DNA of 64,000 nucleotides from Fallopia convolvulus (GCA_964016875.1 OZ024724.1:32573786-32637785), one strand, 5' to 3'. Shown: positions 1 to 11,640, counted from the stretch's first letter. Made by a program: numbers and translations. Notes: generated from the letters alone by a model not told the origin.

Positions 1-896
1 TACAATGGTTGGATTTGTTTTGTGAGTTTGAGTGTTGGTTCAATAAAGGAATGAGATGGGTAGAATGGAAGTATCATTGTTCAAAAAAGGGTTGTAAAAG
101 GAAAGATTCTTGGTTTAAAGAAAAGAAGGCACAAGTAAGAAAAAAATAAAACTGCAGCCTCGTTATCGACCCCAGTGGGGTCGATATCGACTCTCCTCCT
201 TCGGAAAAAAAAAATCAGAAAATCATTAAAAATTCATAAAAAGGAGGAGAAGGAAATAGTGAATAAGTGCCAGTAAACAAAAGAAAAAAAAGCCAATGAT
301 TCTCTTGTATGTATATATGAGACTTTCTAGGATGAATTTGGGTTGATGAAGTGAGTTGAGCTTTAATGTTTAAAGAGTTTGGTAAGATGTTCTTGAAAAA
401 ATTTGGTGAGTTGTGTTGAGAGTTTAGGAGTCTATATTCCCGAATTTTTAGCACCACAAACCAAAATATTCCCATTCCTTATTGTTATTACCAAGCCCCA
501 TTACAACCCGGCCGAATGGAAACTTCTATGAAGTTTTCCATGGAGCCTAAGTTCTCTTGATGATTTTACATGTTTTGACAATCTTTGGTAGAGAGATCGG
601 TGATATAAGTTACAATTTCTGTTAGTTTTTGCCTGTTTGATTGAGTTGAGAGTTTCATATATAAGCCTAAACACATGAGAGTTGAGTGAAACACATATCC
701 CTTGTGAGGTTGGATTGCGATTGCTTGTGTTCATTAGTTGCTCATATATGTGTGATGACGTTAAAGTCACTTGTCTAAATTTCACTTGTGCTGAAGTTGC
801 TTTTTGATAAAGGCTATTACTTGATAGATGTGTTGATGGTTTTGATCTATGTTTAGTGATTGCTTGAGGACAAGCAAGTCTGAGTATGGGGTATTT
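1..896 (+). mobile_element. Athila-like element C, 3' internal noncoding region
   Basis: No convincing coding frame is visible. The stretch is recognised as the 3' end of an Athila-like Ty3/gypsy element because it carries, in order, a 29-bp block at 493-521 also present in elements A and B, a 7-bp-stem hairpin at 860-877, and a G-rich polypurine-like stretch (GAGTATGGGG) just before the LTR. Sequence around 500-620 is alignable by eye to the reverse complement of element A near 14210-14340. Its gag-pol part lies outside the window to the left. Confidence 0.7.
860..877 (+). promoter_or_regulatory. Conserved hairpin upstream of polypurine tract, element C
   Basis: TTGCTTG-AGGA-CAAGCAA, a perfect 7-bp stem with a 4-nt loop, 19 bp before the LTR. 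The same hairpin sits at the same place in element A (13961-13978) and element B (23100-23117). Confidence 0.6.
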
Positions 897-2550
897 TGAT
901 ATCCGTCTTCTTAGTTGTGTTTTTAGCGTGTGTTTTTGTGTGTTTGAGTCTTTTTCTTTTAGTTTTGTGTTTTATTTTGAGTATTTTGTGTAGGTTTTCA
1001 TATTTCCTTAATACATGGAGTCTACATAAGCTTTGGTGGTGTTTTGTAGGTTTTGAAGTTGTTTTGGAGCATATTTTGAAGAAAGGAAGAAAGCACTTGA
1101 AGATAGAACTCGAGAATGAAGTGAAATCCGAAGAAAAGCACTCCAATAAACACATTGAAGATCAAGTTTGAGCTTGGAAAGAGGTAGAGAAACTCGTTAC
1201 AAAGACATAGGAAAAACAATTGAGTCAAACGGAGTTGTAACGAATCCGCTACGCAAGTTTTACTCAAAGCTATTTTTAATATTGATGGAGGTCGATATCG
1301 ACCCTGCCCAGGTCGATATCGAGGTGCGGAGAAGAGCAAAAATTCGAGAATTCAAAGAGTGATCTACCGATCTTGACGGGGTTAATACTGAGGGTCCCGT
1401 GTTGGTAGAAGACTTTAGAGTCGGTACAATTAATGTATTTTTATCCCTTTTTATTAGTTTCCTTTTATGTTATTAGATCGCTTTTTAAAGGGATATATCT
1501 TTTATTAGATTTATTTCCTCATAGAAGGGATATATCTTTTATTAGATTTATTTCCTTATAGATAGCTTCTAGATAGATTAGGTTTTTCTCTATAAATACT
1601 CTTGTTCTAGCTTTAGAAGGGGGACACGTTAGTGTAGAAGGGGACACCTCCTAGGGTGTTTATTTTACACGTTATTTTGGCTTTTTCGAAGACAAGTGTT
1701 GTTTGGAGCACAAGCAAGAAGATTGTGGGAGATTTTCTTGTGTTCTAGGTGTGTTCTAAGACAAGTTTGAAGTTTTAATACAAGTAAGACTTTAGTTTTA
1801 ATTCAATTATGTTTTCTTTCAATTGTTTCACTTATTTTTCTCCAATCATGAGTAAGTAGTCTTCTTTTCTAGAGTTCGGGTTAGAAAAACAACATGATTG
1901 TGCATGAATGATGATGTGATGAATGAATTGATTGCCCTTTTATCTATTTTGTACTTGTTTGTGCAAAAAGCTTTGACGAAAGTTGAAGTATTTCATGTTC
2001 TTAACTTGATTGAAAGAGACTGTTATGAATTTGAATGCGAGATAAAGTTTGAGACGAAAGTTGAGAACTTTAGATCAAAGCAAGTAGATTAGGTGAATTG
2101 ATTTGTGAAAATTGATTGATTTGCTTGATTAATTCAACGAAAGGTGATAACTTTATCTCAAAAGCATGATATTTATGATTTATATTATTTCAAATTGCAT
2201 GATTGTGTTGTGGTGAACCCCTATCCTAGAGTTTTTCCTTATTTTTGAGTCAAGTTTAATTTTCGGTTGCCTCGATATCGACCCTGCCCAGGTCGATATC
2301 GTCCTGCAATTTTTCCCTTTCTTCTTGATGCATTCATACCTCGATAACGACCCTGACAAGGTCGATATCGACCCCTTCTAGTGCATTTATTTAGTTGTTT
2401 TCCTTTGTTCTTTTCTTTGTTTTGCCTTCTCTTTTGCTTTTTAGTTTAGTAATCAAACATAACCTTGCTTCCCATGGACGATCCTGACCTCCCTATACAC
2501 AGCGGGGTCTTGACAACAAATTTATTTGATGTCGGGAAACCCTCTCAACA
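897..2550 (+). mobile_element. LTR of Athila-like element C
   Basis: Begins TGATATCC directly after the polypurine-like tract and ends near CTCTCAACA. Its last ~150 bp align by eye with the reverse complement of the element A LTRs, including the words AACCTTGCTTCC, GATCCTGAC and GGGGTCTTGAC. A TATA box is at 1591. It contains three palindrome pairs of the TCGATATCGA type (1292/1313, 2272/2293, 2341/2362). The 3' boundary is uncertain by a few bases and I could not define a target duplication. Confidence 0.7.
1591..1599 (+). promoter_or_regulatory. TATA box in LTR C
   Basis: TATAAATAC, about 695 bp into the LTR, followed by CT-rich and T-rich sequence. Position and sequence suit the Pol II promoter of a plant LTR. 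Confidence 0.5.
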
Positions 2551-2601
2551 AAGTGGTACGTCCAAACATGTCCCCAAACTTACCACCCAAATGAGATTTG
2601 A

Positions 2602-3652
2602 GACGACATATTACTCGACATGTCGGTTGAGGATCTTGTACGATCTCAAATTGTATGCACTGAGTGGATGGTCGTAATCAAGAGTAGTCAGTTTGTTCAA
2701 CTTCATCTAAGAAGGTCATAAGCAACTTAGCACCGATGCATGCTTATGATGGTACATGGTCCGGTCTAGGATTGTGTGACTCGACTAGAAGCGGCAATTA
2801 ACGCAACTTCCGGTTCACCCCTTGAACTTTGTGATCCAGATGTTATGGAATCATCATTCATAATCTCTTATATGGATGGCATGTTTCTCTTGAGACAGGG
2901 TACTTTCAAGGAGGAATTCGCACCATTACATCTCTGGAATCTCTTCCTCAAAAAATTTTGCGCATTGTCGGATGTACTCGGGTGTAACGACGATTCATTT
3001 GTACGGGCAGAAGTTTCTGACCTTGGGATCTGATACGACTCGGAGAACGATGATTACAAGATCGTTAAATTCATTTTCTGCGAGTTCACGCTACATTATG
3101 TGGCTGTTTTTAGCATGAAGACCTTTGCATGGACGGTGCAGCCAGTCTCCCAACACGATATCAACTGGAATGACGATTTGCGGTATCACAATCCATGCTT
3201 CTTCAAGGGGGCGTTATACTTCTTGTCCTATAATTACTTTGGTGGTGTATCAACGTGGAAGTTGGTTTCGTTCAAGGTGTCAACGGGAATGATCAACACA
3301 ACAGATCTGCCACAAGAGTTCTACAAGTCATTTGCTTATACGTGCAAAGTTATAGTCATTGACTATGACTCCACAATATCTATCTTAGATTTCCTGACTT
3401 CTATGTGGGTTTTTAACGAGTCAAACGTGGGCTGATCAAGAAATACACTTTTGACCTCCCAGGTGCACGGGCTATACACGTCAAGTGAAACAATGACATA
3501 GTAATACACCCATTCGATCTCTGTAACAGTGGGGATCTGTGCTTGATCGTTTATAACCCGGATTCCAAAACGCGTCAATCATTTAGGTGGCTAGACGTGG
3601 ACTACATTCATCACATTTGTGAATACGTTCCAAGTTTTCTGCTCCTTTAGGA
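2602..3652 (+). pseudogene. F-box/FBA protein pseudogene
   Basis: Family role: F-box proteins recruit substrates to SCF ubiquitin ligases. The F-box is readable at 2602-2717 (DDILLDMSVEDLVRSQIVC, then TEW and a FVQLHLRR end). The F-box-associated domain follows in the same frame, with YDSENDDYKIV near 3034-3066, then FFKGALYFL and KVSTGMINTTDLP. The C-terminal GDLCLIVYNPDSKTRQSF stretch near 3530-3590 is in a shifted frame. The gene is broken by TAA and TAG just after the F-box, by a TGA at 3031-3033 replacing a Gly codon of the usual GYDS motif, by a frameshift near 3415 and by another stop near 3484. The LTR of element C ends about 50 bp upstream, so the original promoter is probably lost. 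Confidence 0.8.
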
Positions 3653-4618
3653 AAGTGCATGTTGATGGGTCGTCTACCTCTGTGTACAAGGTTACATGTG
3701 TAATGTTGAAAAAACAATAATTCTATATTGTACTAATAGCCTGTTTGATACGTTATCGTTATCCTTGTTCTTTACGAATAGTTACTATGTAAACAAATGA
3801 ATGATGTTCTGATTGCAAACCGATCATCAATGAACCTCGGTTACATAAATACTTCACAGTGGTGAAATGCACAGTCGTACAAACGAATTGCACACTTTCG
3901 CTCATGGAACTCCACCAAAAAATCGAGAATTGCACACTGCAAAAATAATGTATAGCACACTTGCGCGAAATGCACTCATACAAAAATCGCAATTAGGGAC
4001 AATATTAATTTTCACTAATAACTAAAAGTCCTTTAAATGGATTGAATAGTGTTGGTTTTGTTAGTTTGAAGAATGCAAGTTTATATGTGTTAAGATTATC
4101 TCAAACAAATACATGACTAGCGACGCAATATAAGGAAGACATCATGACATGACTTCATTTTAATTATGACAGGATATGCAATATATCATGTATATAGATC
4201 TTCCATCAACATAACTGAATGCACACTGTCGCAAAATGGGAATGCACATTGTAAAATTTAATATTTAAACGCTAGCAATTATGTAAAAGACTCCATCCGT
4301 CTACTATAAACAATTAAAAGTGGTTGTACTTACAAGTTACAAGTAAATAAGTTATTTATGATTTTTTTAGACCAAAAATATAACAAATTGAATGTAACCA
4401 TGTTTATAGGTTATAGGCTTATAGTATTACGTCTAGAAGTGGGTAATGTCACAACACAATTACTTATCCCAATTTTTTGATAAACAAAACTGTTCATTCT
4501 CGATGGAAAAAAATGTTCATCCCAATTTATAGAATTACGCCAATTTTGGAGGGAAATGAAAATGGGCTCTGGCGGGAAAAAATTTCCATGTGCGTTAACT
4601 GGTTGAACTCCAACGTCC

Positions 4619-4628
4619 CTATAAATAC
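4619..4628 (+). promoter_or_regulatory. TATA box of gene X1
   Basis: CTATAAATAC about 115 bp before the X1 start codon. The second copy has TATAAATAA at 9737-9745 at the same distance from its start codon. Confidence 0.5.
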
Positions 4629-4735
4629 GTTGTTGCGCCTAATTCCACGTATTTCATTCCAACTCGATCAATAAGAAAATTTACAAGTATTTTATACACA
4701 AACACAAAACCTTCAACATCTTCAACCTGTTTCCA

Positions 4736-5344
4736 ATGGCTTACAACACAAACAACCACACACCCCAACTCGTCCGGGTTTTCATGGACATACGCATGTT
4801 CATCCGCAACTTCACGGGGATCAGCTCAAAAGGACGCCGATGCATGGCGGCTTGCCTCAACGAGGTGGGCCACTCTCCTTCCATCACTAGGATATTCAAG
4901 GAGGAAAGAAACTACGAAATCATGCAGCTCGATCCCGTACTGAGGATGGAAGTCCACTCAGGGAAGCGCATCTTGGCGCTCTTTGTCGCGGACATGTCCA
5001 TCGTACGTCTCGATGAGGACGTGTCGCATCCGGAGCCGATCCTCATAGTGAACCAGGCGCTTGCTTTGCACTGGGCCTTGATGGAGGTCCGTTTGGTTCT
5101 TCGATGGCTGTTGAAAAATCCGGCCATAGGAAGGAGGTCGCTCGGTGCTACCCTCATTGACTACGACTGGATGGAGAATTTCGAGCAACTCTTCAAGGAG
5201 GAGCTCCGCATTGCGGAACTTAGGGCAGAGATGGTTGACATCCGTCGACGTCTCATGAACATAAGAGGGAAGAGGCCAGCTTCGACTTTGATCGCACCTC
5301 AGGGTGTGCTTCTAGCGCCTGGGTACGCTCGGGAAGAGTACTAA
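4736..5344 (+). CDS. Gene X1, unknown protein (202 aa)
   Basis: I do not recognise the family. The frame opens with MAYNTNNHTPQLVRVF and is open for 202 codons. The middle is rich in Leu, Val, Met and Ile (VNQALALHWALMEVRLVLRW) and the C-terminal third looks helical and charged (FEQLFKEELRIAELRAEM...DIRRR). No signal peptide or membrane segment is convincing. The start is supported by conservation in X2 and by a TATA box 115 bp upstream. The stop TAA at 5342 is CAA in X2, and in both copies the frame would then run ten more codons, adding a basic tail ending MAKRSKRT (stop at 5374 here). X1 therefore probably lost its C-terminal basic tail. Both copies span the same 639 nt without a net indel, which suggests past selection on the frame. 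Confidence 0.6.
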   Translation: MAYNTNNHTPQLVRVFMDIRMFIRNFTGISSKGRRCMAACLNEVGHSPSITRIFKEERNYEIMQLDPVLRMEVHSGKRILALFVADMSIVRLDEDVSHPEPILIVNQALALHWALMEVRLVLRWLLKNPAIGRRSLGATLIDYDWMENFEQLFKEELRIAELRAEMVDIRRRLMNIRGKRPASTLIAPQGVLLAPGYAREEY

Positions 5345-5557
5345 AGGATGGCCAAGAGGTCGAAGCGTACCTAATATTGCATGCATATGTTTGCTAGTAA
5401 ATCTCTTCTATGTGTAATGTTTTCTAGTAGGTCTCTTCTATGTTTAATGTTTAAGTCCTTTAATTTCCATTTGCTTGCTAGTTTGTTGTCCATCTAGTGT
5501 ATTTTGGTTAGCCACGTATGAATGAATATATGTTTGCAAACACATCATGTGTGTGTT

Positions 5558-6050
5558 TGAAAGCTTTAGTTGTTTTGTGTTGAGATCATCTAAAACAAAC
5601 ACATGACCAACGATGCACTAATCCACACTTTCAAAATAACGAATTGCATACTTGCGCGAAATCCACTATTACCCAAATCGAGCAAATGCACAATATATAT
5701 CAACTTCAAATGAGAACTACAAGTCGTTCAAATGGATCGTATTCTCTCGAGTTTGTTTTTTTGAAAGTCGTAGTTATTTTGTGCTTTGATCATCTAAAAC
5801 AAACACATGACCAGCGATGCGCTAATGCACACTATTGCACACTTTTGCAAATAACGAATTGCACACTTGCGCGAGAACCACTATTACCCAAATATATCGA
5901 GCAAATGCACAATATATATCACCTTCGAATGAGAACTACAAGTCCTTCAAACGGATCGTATTCTATGGGGTTTGTTTGTTTTAAAGCCTTAGCTATTTTG
6001 TGTTTAGATCATCTAAAACAAACACATGACCAGCGATTCACAATAAAGAT
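5558..6050. repeat. Tandem ~200-220 bp repeat, about 2.3 units
   Basis: Units start near 5560, 5762 and 5982, each with a TTTAG-type word, TTTTGTG, GATCATCTAAAACAAACACATGAC and GAATTGCACACTTGCGCGA-type sequence. The same family occurs at 4066-4120, 9206-9250, 10660-11300 and 40880-41400. No coding signal. Confidence 0.7.
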
Positions 6051-6109
6051 GTTCACTTGACAGGATGTTGGATCAAGTATGACAGGATAGATTATATAAT
6101 ACCTCTGTT

Positions 6110-8071
6110 GCGCAATGTAAGATATTTTTGGCTCCAAATGATTTTTCATAATATAAGTCATTTTCAATTATGTATGTTAAAATTTGAAAAATATCACAAT
6201 ATTTAAGTTACTTGACATTCCAAGTAAACTTGGTAATAAACCCTCACTGATTTAGAAAAATTCATAAACTATGTTTGTCTTGCCTAAAAAAACTAGTTAT
6301 TGATTAATAAACTAGTTAAATGATAAGCTAGAAAAATTAGCTTATTACCTAGTTTGTGTTAATTTATTTGGATAAAGAAAAAAGAAAAAAAATTCTAATT
6401 AAAAAGGCGTGAGAGCCTCTTTAGAGGAATTAATGGAGAGAAGAGAGAAGGTAGTGAGTGGGAGAAGTTATCAAATACTAACATAAACTTTTACGATTTC
6501 AAGTTTTCCACTAGTTAATACTAACAAAAATTAAACAAAGTTTATTAATTTAATTAGTTTATTATCCAAATTTTATCTAGTTTTTTAACTTCAATTAGTT
6601 TTTTTTAATCTTAAACTAGTTTATAAACAAATTGATGTTCTCACAAAAAAAGTTATGCGGTTTATAAACCAATTTCCACATGTCAGGAGGACGGTGTGTG
6701 ATGATTAGAATACCAAACGGTAACCGTTTATCTTCCCGATTTGGGATCCGTATAAATTCATGTGCATGCTCCTCTGTATTGTAGAAGATTCCAAATTGTA
6801 GTTCCTTTTTAAAATTCAGTATGGATTCTTAGAGTGGTTCGTCGGATAGTTCCACCGACAATGATGATGTCCTACGGTGGAGCACAACTTTCGCTGAACT
6901 GGAGGCGACGCTCGAAGCGTCTCACAACACTGAAAACGCTCTGATAGATAAGCTTAGGGAAGTTAACCGGAGAATTCGTTGTGCTAATAGGAGAGCCGGA
7001 GATCTGGTCAAAGGCGAAGATGGTTTGAAGGATGTTTTCAGGAAATGGGGACACATCGAGATGATGAGTGAAGTATGTTTCTCCCCTGTGCGCAATGTAA
7101 GATATTTTTGGCTCCAAATGATTTTTCATAATATAAGTCATTTTCAATTATGTATGTTAAAATTTGAAAAATATCACAATATTTAGGTTACTTGACATTC
7201 CAAGTAAACTTGGTAATAAACCCTCACTGATTTAGAAAAATTCATAAACTATGTTTGTCTTGCCTAAAAAAACTAGTTATTGATTAATAAACTAGTTAAA
7301 TGATAAGCTAGAAAAATTAGCTTATTACCTAGTTTGTGTTAATTTATTTGGATAAAGAAAAAAGAAAAAAAATTCTAATTAAAAAGGCGTGAGAGCCTCT
7401 TTAGAGGAATTAATGGAGAGAAGAGAGAAGGTAGTGGGTGGGAGAAGTTATCAAATACTAACATAAACTTTTACGATTTCAAGTTTTCCACTAGTTAATA
7501 CTAACAAAAATTAAACAAAGTTTATTAATTTAATTAGTTTATTATCCAAATTTTATCTAGTTTTTTAACTTCAATTAGTTTTTTTTAATCTTAAACTAGT
7601 TTATAAACAAATTGATGTTCTCACAAAAAAAAGTTATGCGGTTTATAAACCAATTTCCACATGTCAGGAGGACGGTGTGTGATGATTAGTATACCAAACG
7701 GTAATCGTTTATCTTCCCGATTTGGGCTCCATATAAATTCATGTGCATGCTCCTCTGTATTGTAGAAGATTCCAAATTGTAGTTCCTTTTTAAAATTCAG
7801 TATGGATTCTTAGAGTGGTTCGTCGGATAGTTCCACCGGCAATGATGATGTCCTACGGTGGAGCACGACTGTCGCTGAACTGGAGGCGACGCTCGAAGCG
7901 TCTCACAACACTGAAAACGCTCTGATAGATAAGCTTAGGGAAGTTAACCGGAGAATTCGTTGTGCTAATAGGAGAGCCGGAGATCTGGTCAAAGGCGAAG
8001 ATGGTTTGAAGGATGTTTTCAGGAAATGGGGACACATCGAGATGATGAGTGAAGTATGTTTCTCCCCTGTG
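6110..8071. repeat. Tandem duplication, two ~980-bp units
   Basis: Unit 1 is 6110-7089 and unit 2 is 7090-8071. Both run from GCGCAATGTAAGATATTT to CTCCCCTGTG with only a handful of substitutions and one A-run indel visible, so the duplication is fairly recent. Each unit holds a very AT-rich leader and the start of gene Y; only unit 2 continues into the rest of the gene. Confidence 0.9.
6821..7088 (+). pseudogene. Gene Y, truncated tandem copy
   Basis: The first exon of gene Y is duplicated here and cut off by the start of the second tandem unit. The frame begins ATG GAT TCT TAG, so codon 4 is a stop, exactly as in the downstream copy. After it the frame is open and encodes an acidic, then charged helical segment (LRWSTTFAELEATLEASHN, later LKDVFRKWGHIEMMSE). 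Function is unknown. Confidence 0.55.
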
Positions 8072-8865
8072 CCAACCCCTCCACAAGACCCATGTATGGC
8101 ACCATCATCTACTGTAGGTACTCTATTGCATTCCGGACTACCCGCTATTGTTTATTACATATATGTGTATAGGTGTTTCGATCGTCTGGGCTTGGACGTA
8201 TACCGACAACGGTGGTGGGTGATTTTAAGAAATTAGGGTTTGCGAAATTTTAAGAAATTAAAGTTAGGGTTGTCTATATAGTCTTTAAATACATTATGTG
8301 TGATGTTTTCATGGCTTACAGTTTAATTTGATATGTCGCTCGGTTTGGTTCGGGTGGATGCGCCCTCGGAAATAATCCAATTTTCCTTTTAGTGTATGGT
8401 GATGACCAACTAGTAATGCTTAATTGTGTATCATGTTTGAATTATAATCAGGCAGTGGAGCCGCTGCAAGCCCTATTGAAATTCCCAATGCTTCTGCTGA
8501 ATATGAGGAACAAGAAAATCACAAAACGATGGAAGAACGGCTCACCCGAATGCAAGAATTGGTTTTCGGTAGTTCCGGACCAGAGGAATCCAAAGAAAAA
8601 TGCGAGAAACTACTCGGTAGGTATGAGTTGTCTATTTCAGAGGGTCTCGGAGTTACGCTACAAGATTCGGATTGAAAAGTCCCTATTGAAGGAACCCAAG
8701 GCAAAAGTACAGGTTGCAAAGAATGCATGCAGAACGTTCATGGACTACTACAAACGCTTGGGGCACATTGACGTAATGGCGGAACAAGGTTTGAATGAGG
8801 CTAACGAGAAGGAGAAATTGGAAGCCCAACACCCGATTCCCCGACGTGTAGATCCAGGCGTGTAG
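7802..8865 (+). pseudogene. Gene Y, unknown coiled-coil-like protein, disrupted
   Basis: Not a family I recognise. First exon 7802-8051 has a stop at codon 4, then an open helical segment ending GHIEMMSE before a plausible splice donor GTATGT at 8053. A second coding stretch begins near 8451 and encodes an acidic segment with EERLTRMQELVFGSSGPEES. Near 8640 the coding frame changes and the last part (8640-8865) reads MDYYKRLGHIDVMAEQG before a stop. The two halves share a motif: FRKWGHIEMMSE and YKRLGHIDVMAEQ, so the protein may contain a degenerate internal repeat. The codon-4 stop and the frame change suggest a pseudogene, unless an unseen start and intron rescue it. Confidence 0.5.
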
Positions 8866-8996
8866 TACTAGTGTTTGTAATGTTGTTGTGATTAACTATA
8901 TATGTATGGTATGCAATGTATTTATGATGAACAATATATGGTAATGGTTTGTAATTTTGTTGTGATGAACTATGATATGTAATGTATTTGTGATGA

Positions 8997-10560
8997 TGCA
9001 CAGTCATACAAACGAATTGCACACTTTCGCTCATGGAACTCCACCAAAAATCGAGAATTATACACTGTATAAATAATGTATTGCACACTTGCGCGAAATG
9101 CACTCATACAAAAATCGCAATTAGGGACAATATCAATTTTCACTAATAACTAAAAGTCCTTCCAATGCATTGCATATTGTTGGTTTTGTGAGTTTGAAAG
9201 TTGTAGTTTATATGTGTTGAGATTATCTCAAACAAATACATGACCAGCGATTCACAAATATAAGGAAGACATCATGACAAGATTTCATTTTCATCATAAC
9301 AGGATATGTAATATATCATGTAGGTAGATCTTCCATCAAATAACTGAACGCAAAATATCGCAAAATGGGAAGGACCCTTGTAAAATATAATAATTAAACT
9401 CTAGCAATTATGTACAAGACTCCATCCGTCTACCAAAAACAAGTTAAAGTGGTTCTACTTACAAGTTACAAGTAAATAAGTTATTTATGATTTTTTTAGA
9501 CCAAAATAAAATAAAAATGAATGTAGTCATGATTATAGGTTATAGGCTTATAGTATTACAGCTAGAAGTGGGTAATGTCAAATCACAAGTACTTATCCCA
9601 ATTTTTTTTGATAAATGATAAACATAACTGTTCATTCTCGATGGCAAAAAAAACACTCTTCATCCCAATTTATAGAATTACGCTCTTTTTGGAGGGAAAT
9701 GAAAATGTGCTTGCGGGAAAAAATGTCCAATGTCCCTATAAATAAGTTGTTGCGCCTAACGTATATATGTTCTCACTCGATCAACAAGAAAATTTACAAG
9801 TATTCTCTACACAAACACAAAATCCTTCAACAACTTCAACCCATTTCCAATGGCTTACAACACAAACAACCACAACCCCAAACTCGCCCGGGTTTTGGTG
9901 GACATCCGAATGTTCATCCACAACATCATGAGGCGGAGCTCGTGGGGACGCCAATGCTTGGTGGCTTGCCTCAATGAAATAGTCCACTCTCCTTCCTTCA
10001 CTAGGATATTCGAGGAGAAAAGAAAATACGAAATCATGCATTTGGATCTCGTACTGAGGATGGTCGTCCACTCAAGCAAGCGCGTCATGGCGCTCCCGGT
10101 AGCAGACATGTCCATCGTACATCTCGATGAGTACTCGCCGCGTCCGGAGCTGATCCTCAAAGTGAACCAGGCGCTTGCGGTGCACTGGGCCTTGATGGAG
10201 GTATGTCTGGTTCTAAGATGGCTGCTGAAAAATCCAGTCGTATGAAGGAGGTCGCTGGGTGATATCCTTACCAATTTCAGCTGGATGGAGAGTTTCGAGC
10301 GACTCTTCAGGGAGGAGCTCCGCCATGAGGAAATTAGGGCAGAGATGGTTGACATTCGTCGACGTTTCATGAACATAAGAGGGAAGAGATCAACTTCGAC
10401 TTCAACTGCACCTCAGGGTGTGCTTTTGGTGCCTAGGTACGCTCGGGCAAAGTACCAAAGGATGGCCAAGAGGTCGAAGCGTACCTAATATAACGAATTG
10501 CACACTTGTGCTAATGAATTGCACTCTTAGTAATATTGCATGCATTTGTTGGCTAGTAGG
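8997..10560. repeat. Segmental duplication, right copy (holds gene X2)
   Basis: Second copy of the 3867-5400 block. Homology begins in the repeat words upstream of X and continues past the stop codon into TAGTAGGTCTCTTCTATG. Slightly shortened by small deletions relative to the left copy. Confidence 0.75.
9850..10488 (+). pseudogene. Gene X2, second copy of gene X with internal stop
   Basis: Same start (MAYNTNNHNPKLARVL) and same 639-nt length as the X1 frame plus tail. A single GGA-to-TGA change at 10243-10245 interrupts the frame after residue 131, and the frame is otherwise open to the natural end, which keeps the basic C-terminus MAKRSKRT that X1 has lost. The two copies are thus broken at different points. 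A TATA box lies at 9737. Confidence 0.7.
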
Positions 10561-10659
10561 TCTCTTCTATGTTTAACGTTTTAGTCCTTTAATTTTCATG
10601 TGATGTATTTTGGTTAGCCACGTATTAATGAATTTTTGTTTGCAAAACGATCATTTGTG

Positions 10660-11300
10660 TGTTTGAATGCTTTAGTTATTTTGTGTTGAGTTCATCTAAA
10701 ACAAACACATGACCGACGATGCACTATTACACACTGTCACATATAACGAATTGCACCCTTGTGCTAAATCCACTATTACCAAAATCGAGAAATGCACAAT
10801 ATCAATTTCGAATAAGAACTACAAAATGGATCGTTTTTTGTCTGGATTGTATATTTGAAAGCTTTAGATATTTTGTGTTCAGATCATATAAAACAAACAC
10901 ATGCCCAGTGATGAACTATACGGACTCCATTCATCTTAACAGGATTTGGGTTTCATTATGAGAGGATATATAATTTATCATGTACAATAACTAATGCATA
11001 CTGTCGCAAATAGATAATTGCACACTTGCGCGAAATCCATTAAACCAAAAATCGACAAATGCACAATATCGATTTCGAATTAGAACTCCAAGTCATTCAA
11101 ATGAATCATTTTCTCTCTGATTTGTTTGTTTGAAAGCTTTAGTTATTTTGTGTTGAGATCATATAAAAAAAACACATGACCAGCGATGAACTATAAGGAC
11201 TCCATTCATCTTGACATGATTTGGGTTTCTGTATGACAGGATATATAATGTAGCATTTGCAATAACTAATGCACACTGTCGCAAATAATGAATCACCAAT
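10660..11300. repeat. Tandem ~200-270 bp repeat, about 3 units
   Basis: Units start near 10665, 10857 and 11132 with TTTAG(T/A)TATTTTGTGTT, followed by AAACA-rich sequence, CACATG and TGCACACTGTCGCAAATA words. Same family as the array at 5558-6050. Confidence 0.65.
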
Positions 11301-11354
11301 AACAATGCACTATAAGGAAGTCATGCTAACATACATCAAAATTTCATTACAAAT

Positions 11355-11535
11355 CTAAAAACGATTAACCCCTATCACTACTAAGACAACGAAATAAATG
11401 TTTGCTCTACGCTTCGCCTTGTCCCTCTCTTGTTCTCTCTCCTTTAGTTTTCTTAGTAAACCCGAAATCACCTTCTTAGTATTATTTGGAATTGGTAGAT
11501 CAACCCACTTAAAATACGTGCAAGCACTGCTTGTC
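11355..11535 (-). pseudogene. C-terminal fragment of a GRF-zinc-finger-like protein
   Basis: Minus-strand reading gives CTYFKWVDLPIPNNTKKVIS, then a charged helix (LLRKLKEREQERDKAKRR) and a short hydrophobic end (NIYFVVLVVIGV). The C-x-x-F-x-W-V-D pattern followed by a coiled coil and a terminal membrane-like segment resembles plant GRF-type zinc-finger proteins (family knowledge). The zinc-binding N-terminus is missing because the scrambled Athila copy abuts upstream at about 11536. Confidence 0.45.
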
Positions 11536-11640
11536 TGCAAATTTGACACAATTTGAGCACATTGAACATAAAGCCTAAATGTTTCATTAGGCAGCTGGTG
11601 ATAGGAGGTTTCAACGAATTTGAGCACATTGAACCCGAAA
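11536..11640. other. Patchwork junction of templated micro-duplications
   Basis: Short segments recur out of order. A 31-bp gag segment at 11579-11609 recurs at 11671-11701. ATTTGAGCACATTGAAC occurs at 11551-11567 and 11618-11634. AACCCGAAATC occurs at 11459-11469 and 11632-11642. TTTCAACGAA occurs at 11609 and 11662. This pattern is typical of repeated template switching during break repair. Confidence 0.75.

Larger units (their letters stand above)
3867..5400. repeat. Segmental duplication, left copy (holds gene X1)
   Basis: This block matches 8997-10560 by eye, starting at the shared TGCACAGTC(G/A)TACAAACG and running through a long AT-rich stretch, a TATA box and the X gene. The copies differ by many substitutions and small indels, so the duplication is not very recent. 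The noncoding part 3867-4618 holds GAATTGCACAC-type repeat words and no coding signal. Confidence 0.75.

Noticed and set aside
4290..4445. Stowaway-type MITE suggested by CTCCATCCGTCTAC
   Set aside because: No matching inverted terminus or TA duplication found at a suitable distance; the same stretch is simply part of the duplicated block (also near 9420).
6120..6700. MITE in the AT-rich leader of the tandem unit
   Set aside because: Many ACTAGTT-type words but no clear terminal inverted repeat pair with a target duplication.
8608..8661. A 20-24 nt intron (GTATGAG...TTTCAG) in gene Y
   Set aside because: Far too short for a plant intron; a frameshift in a decaying gene explains the frame change better.
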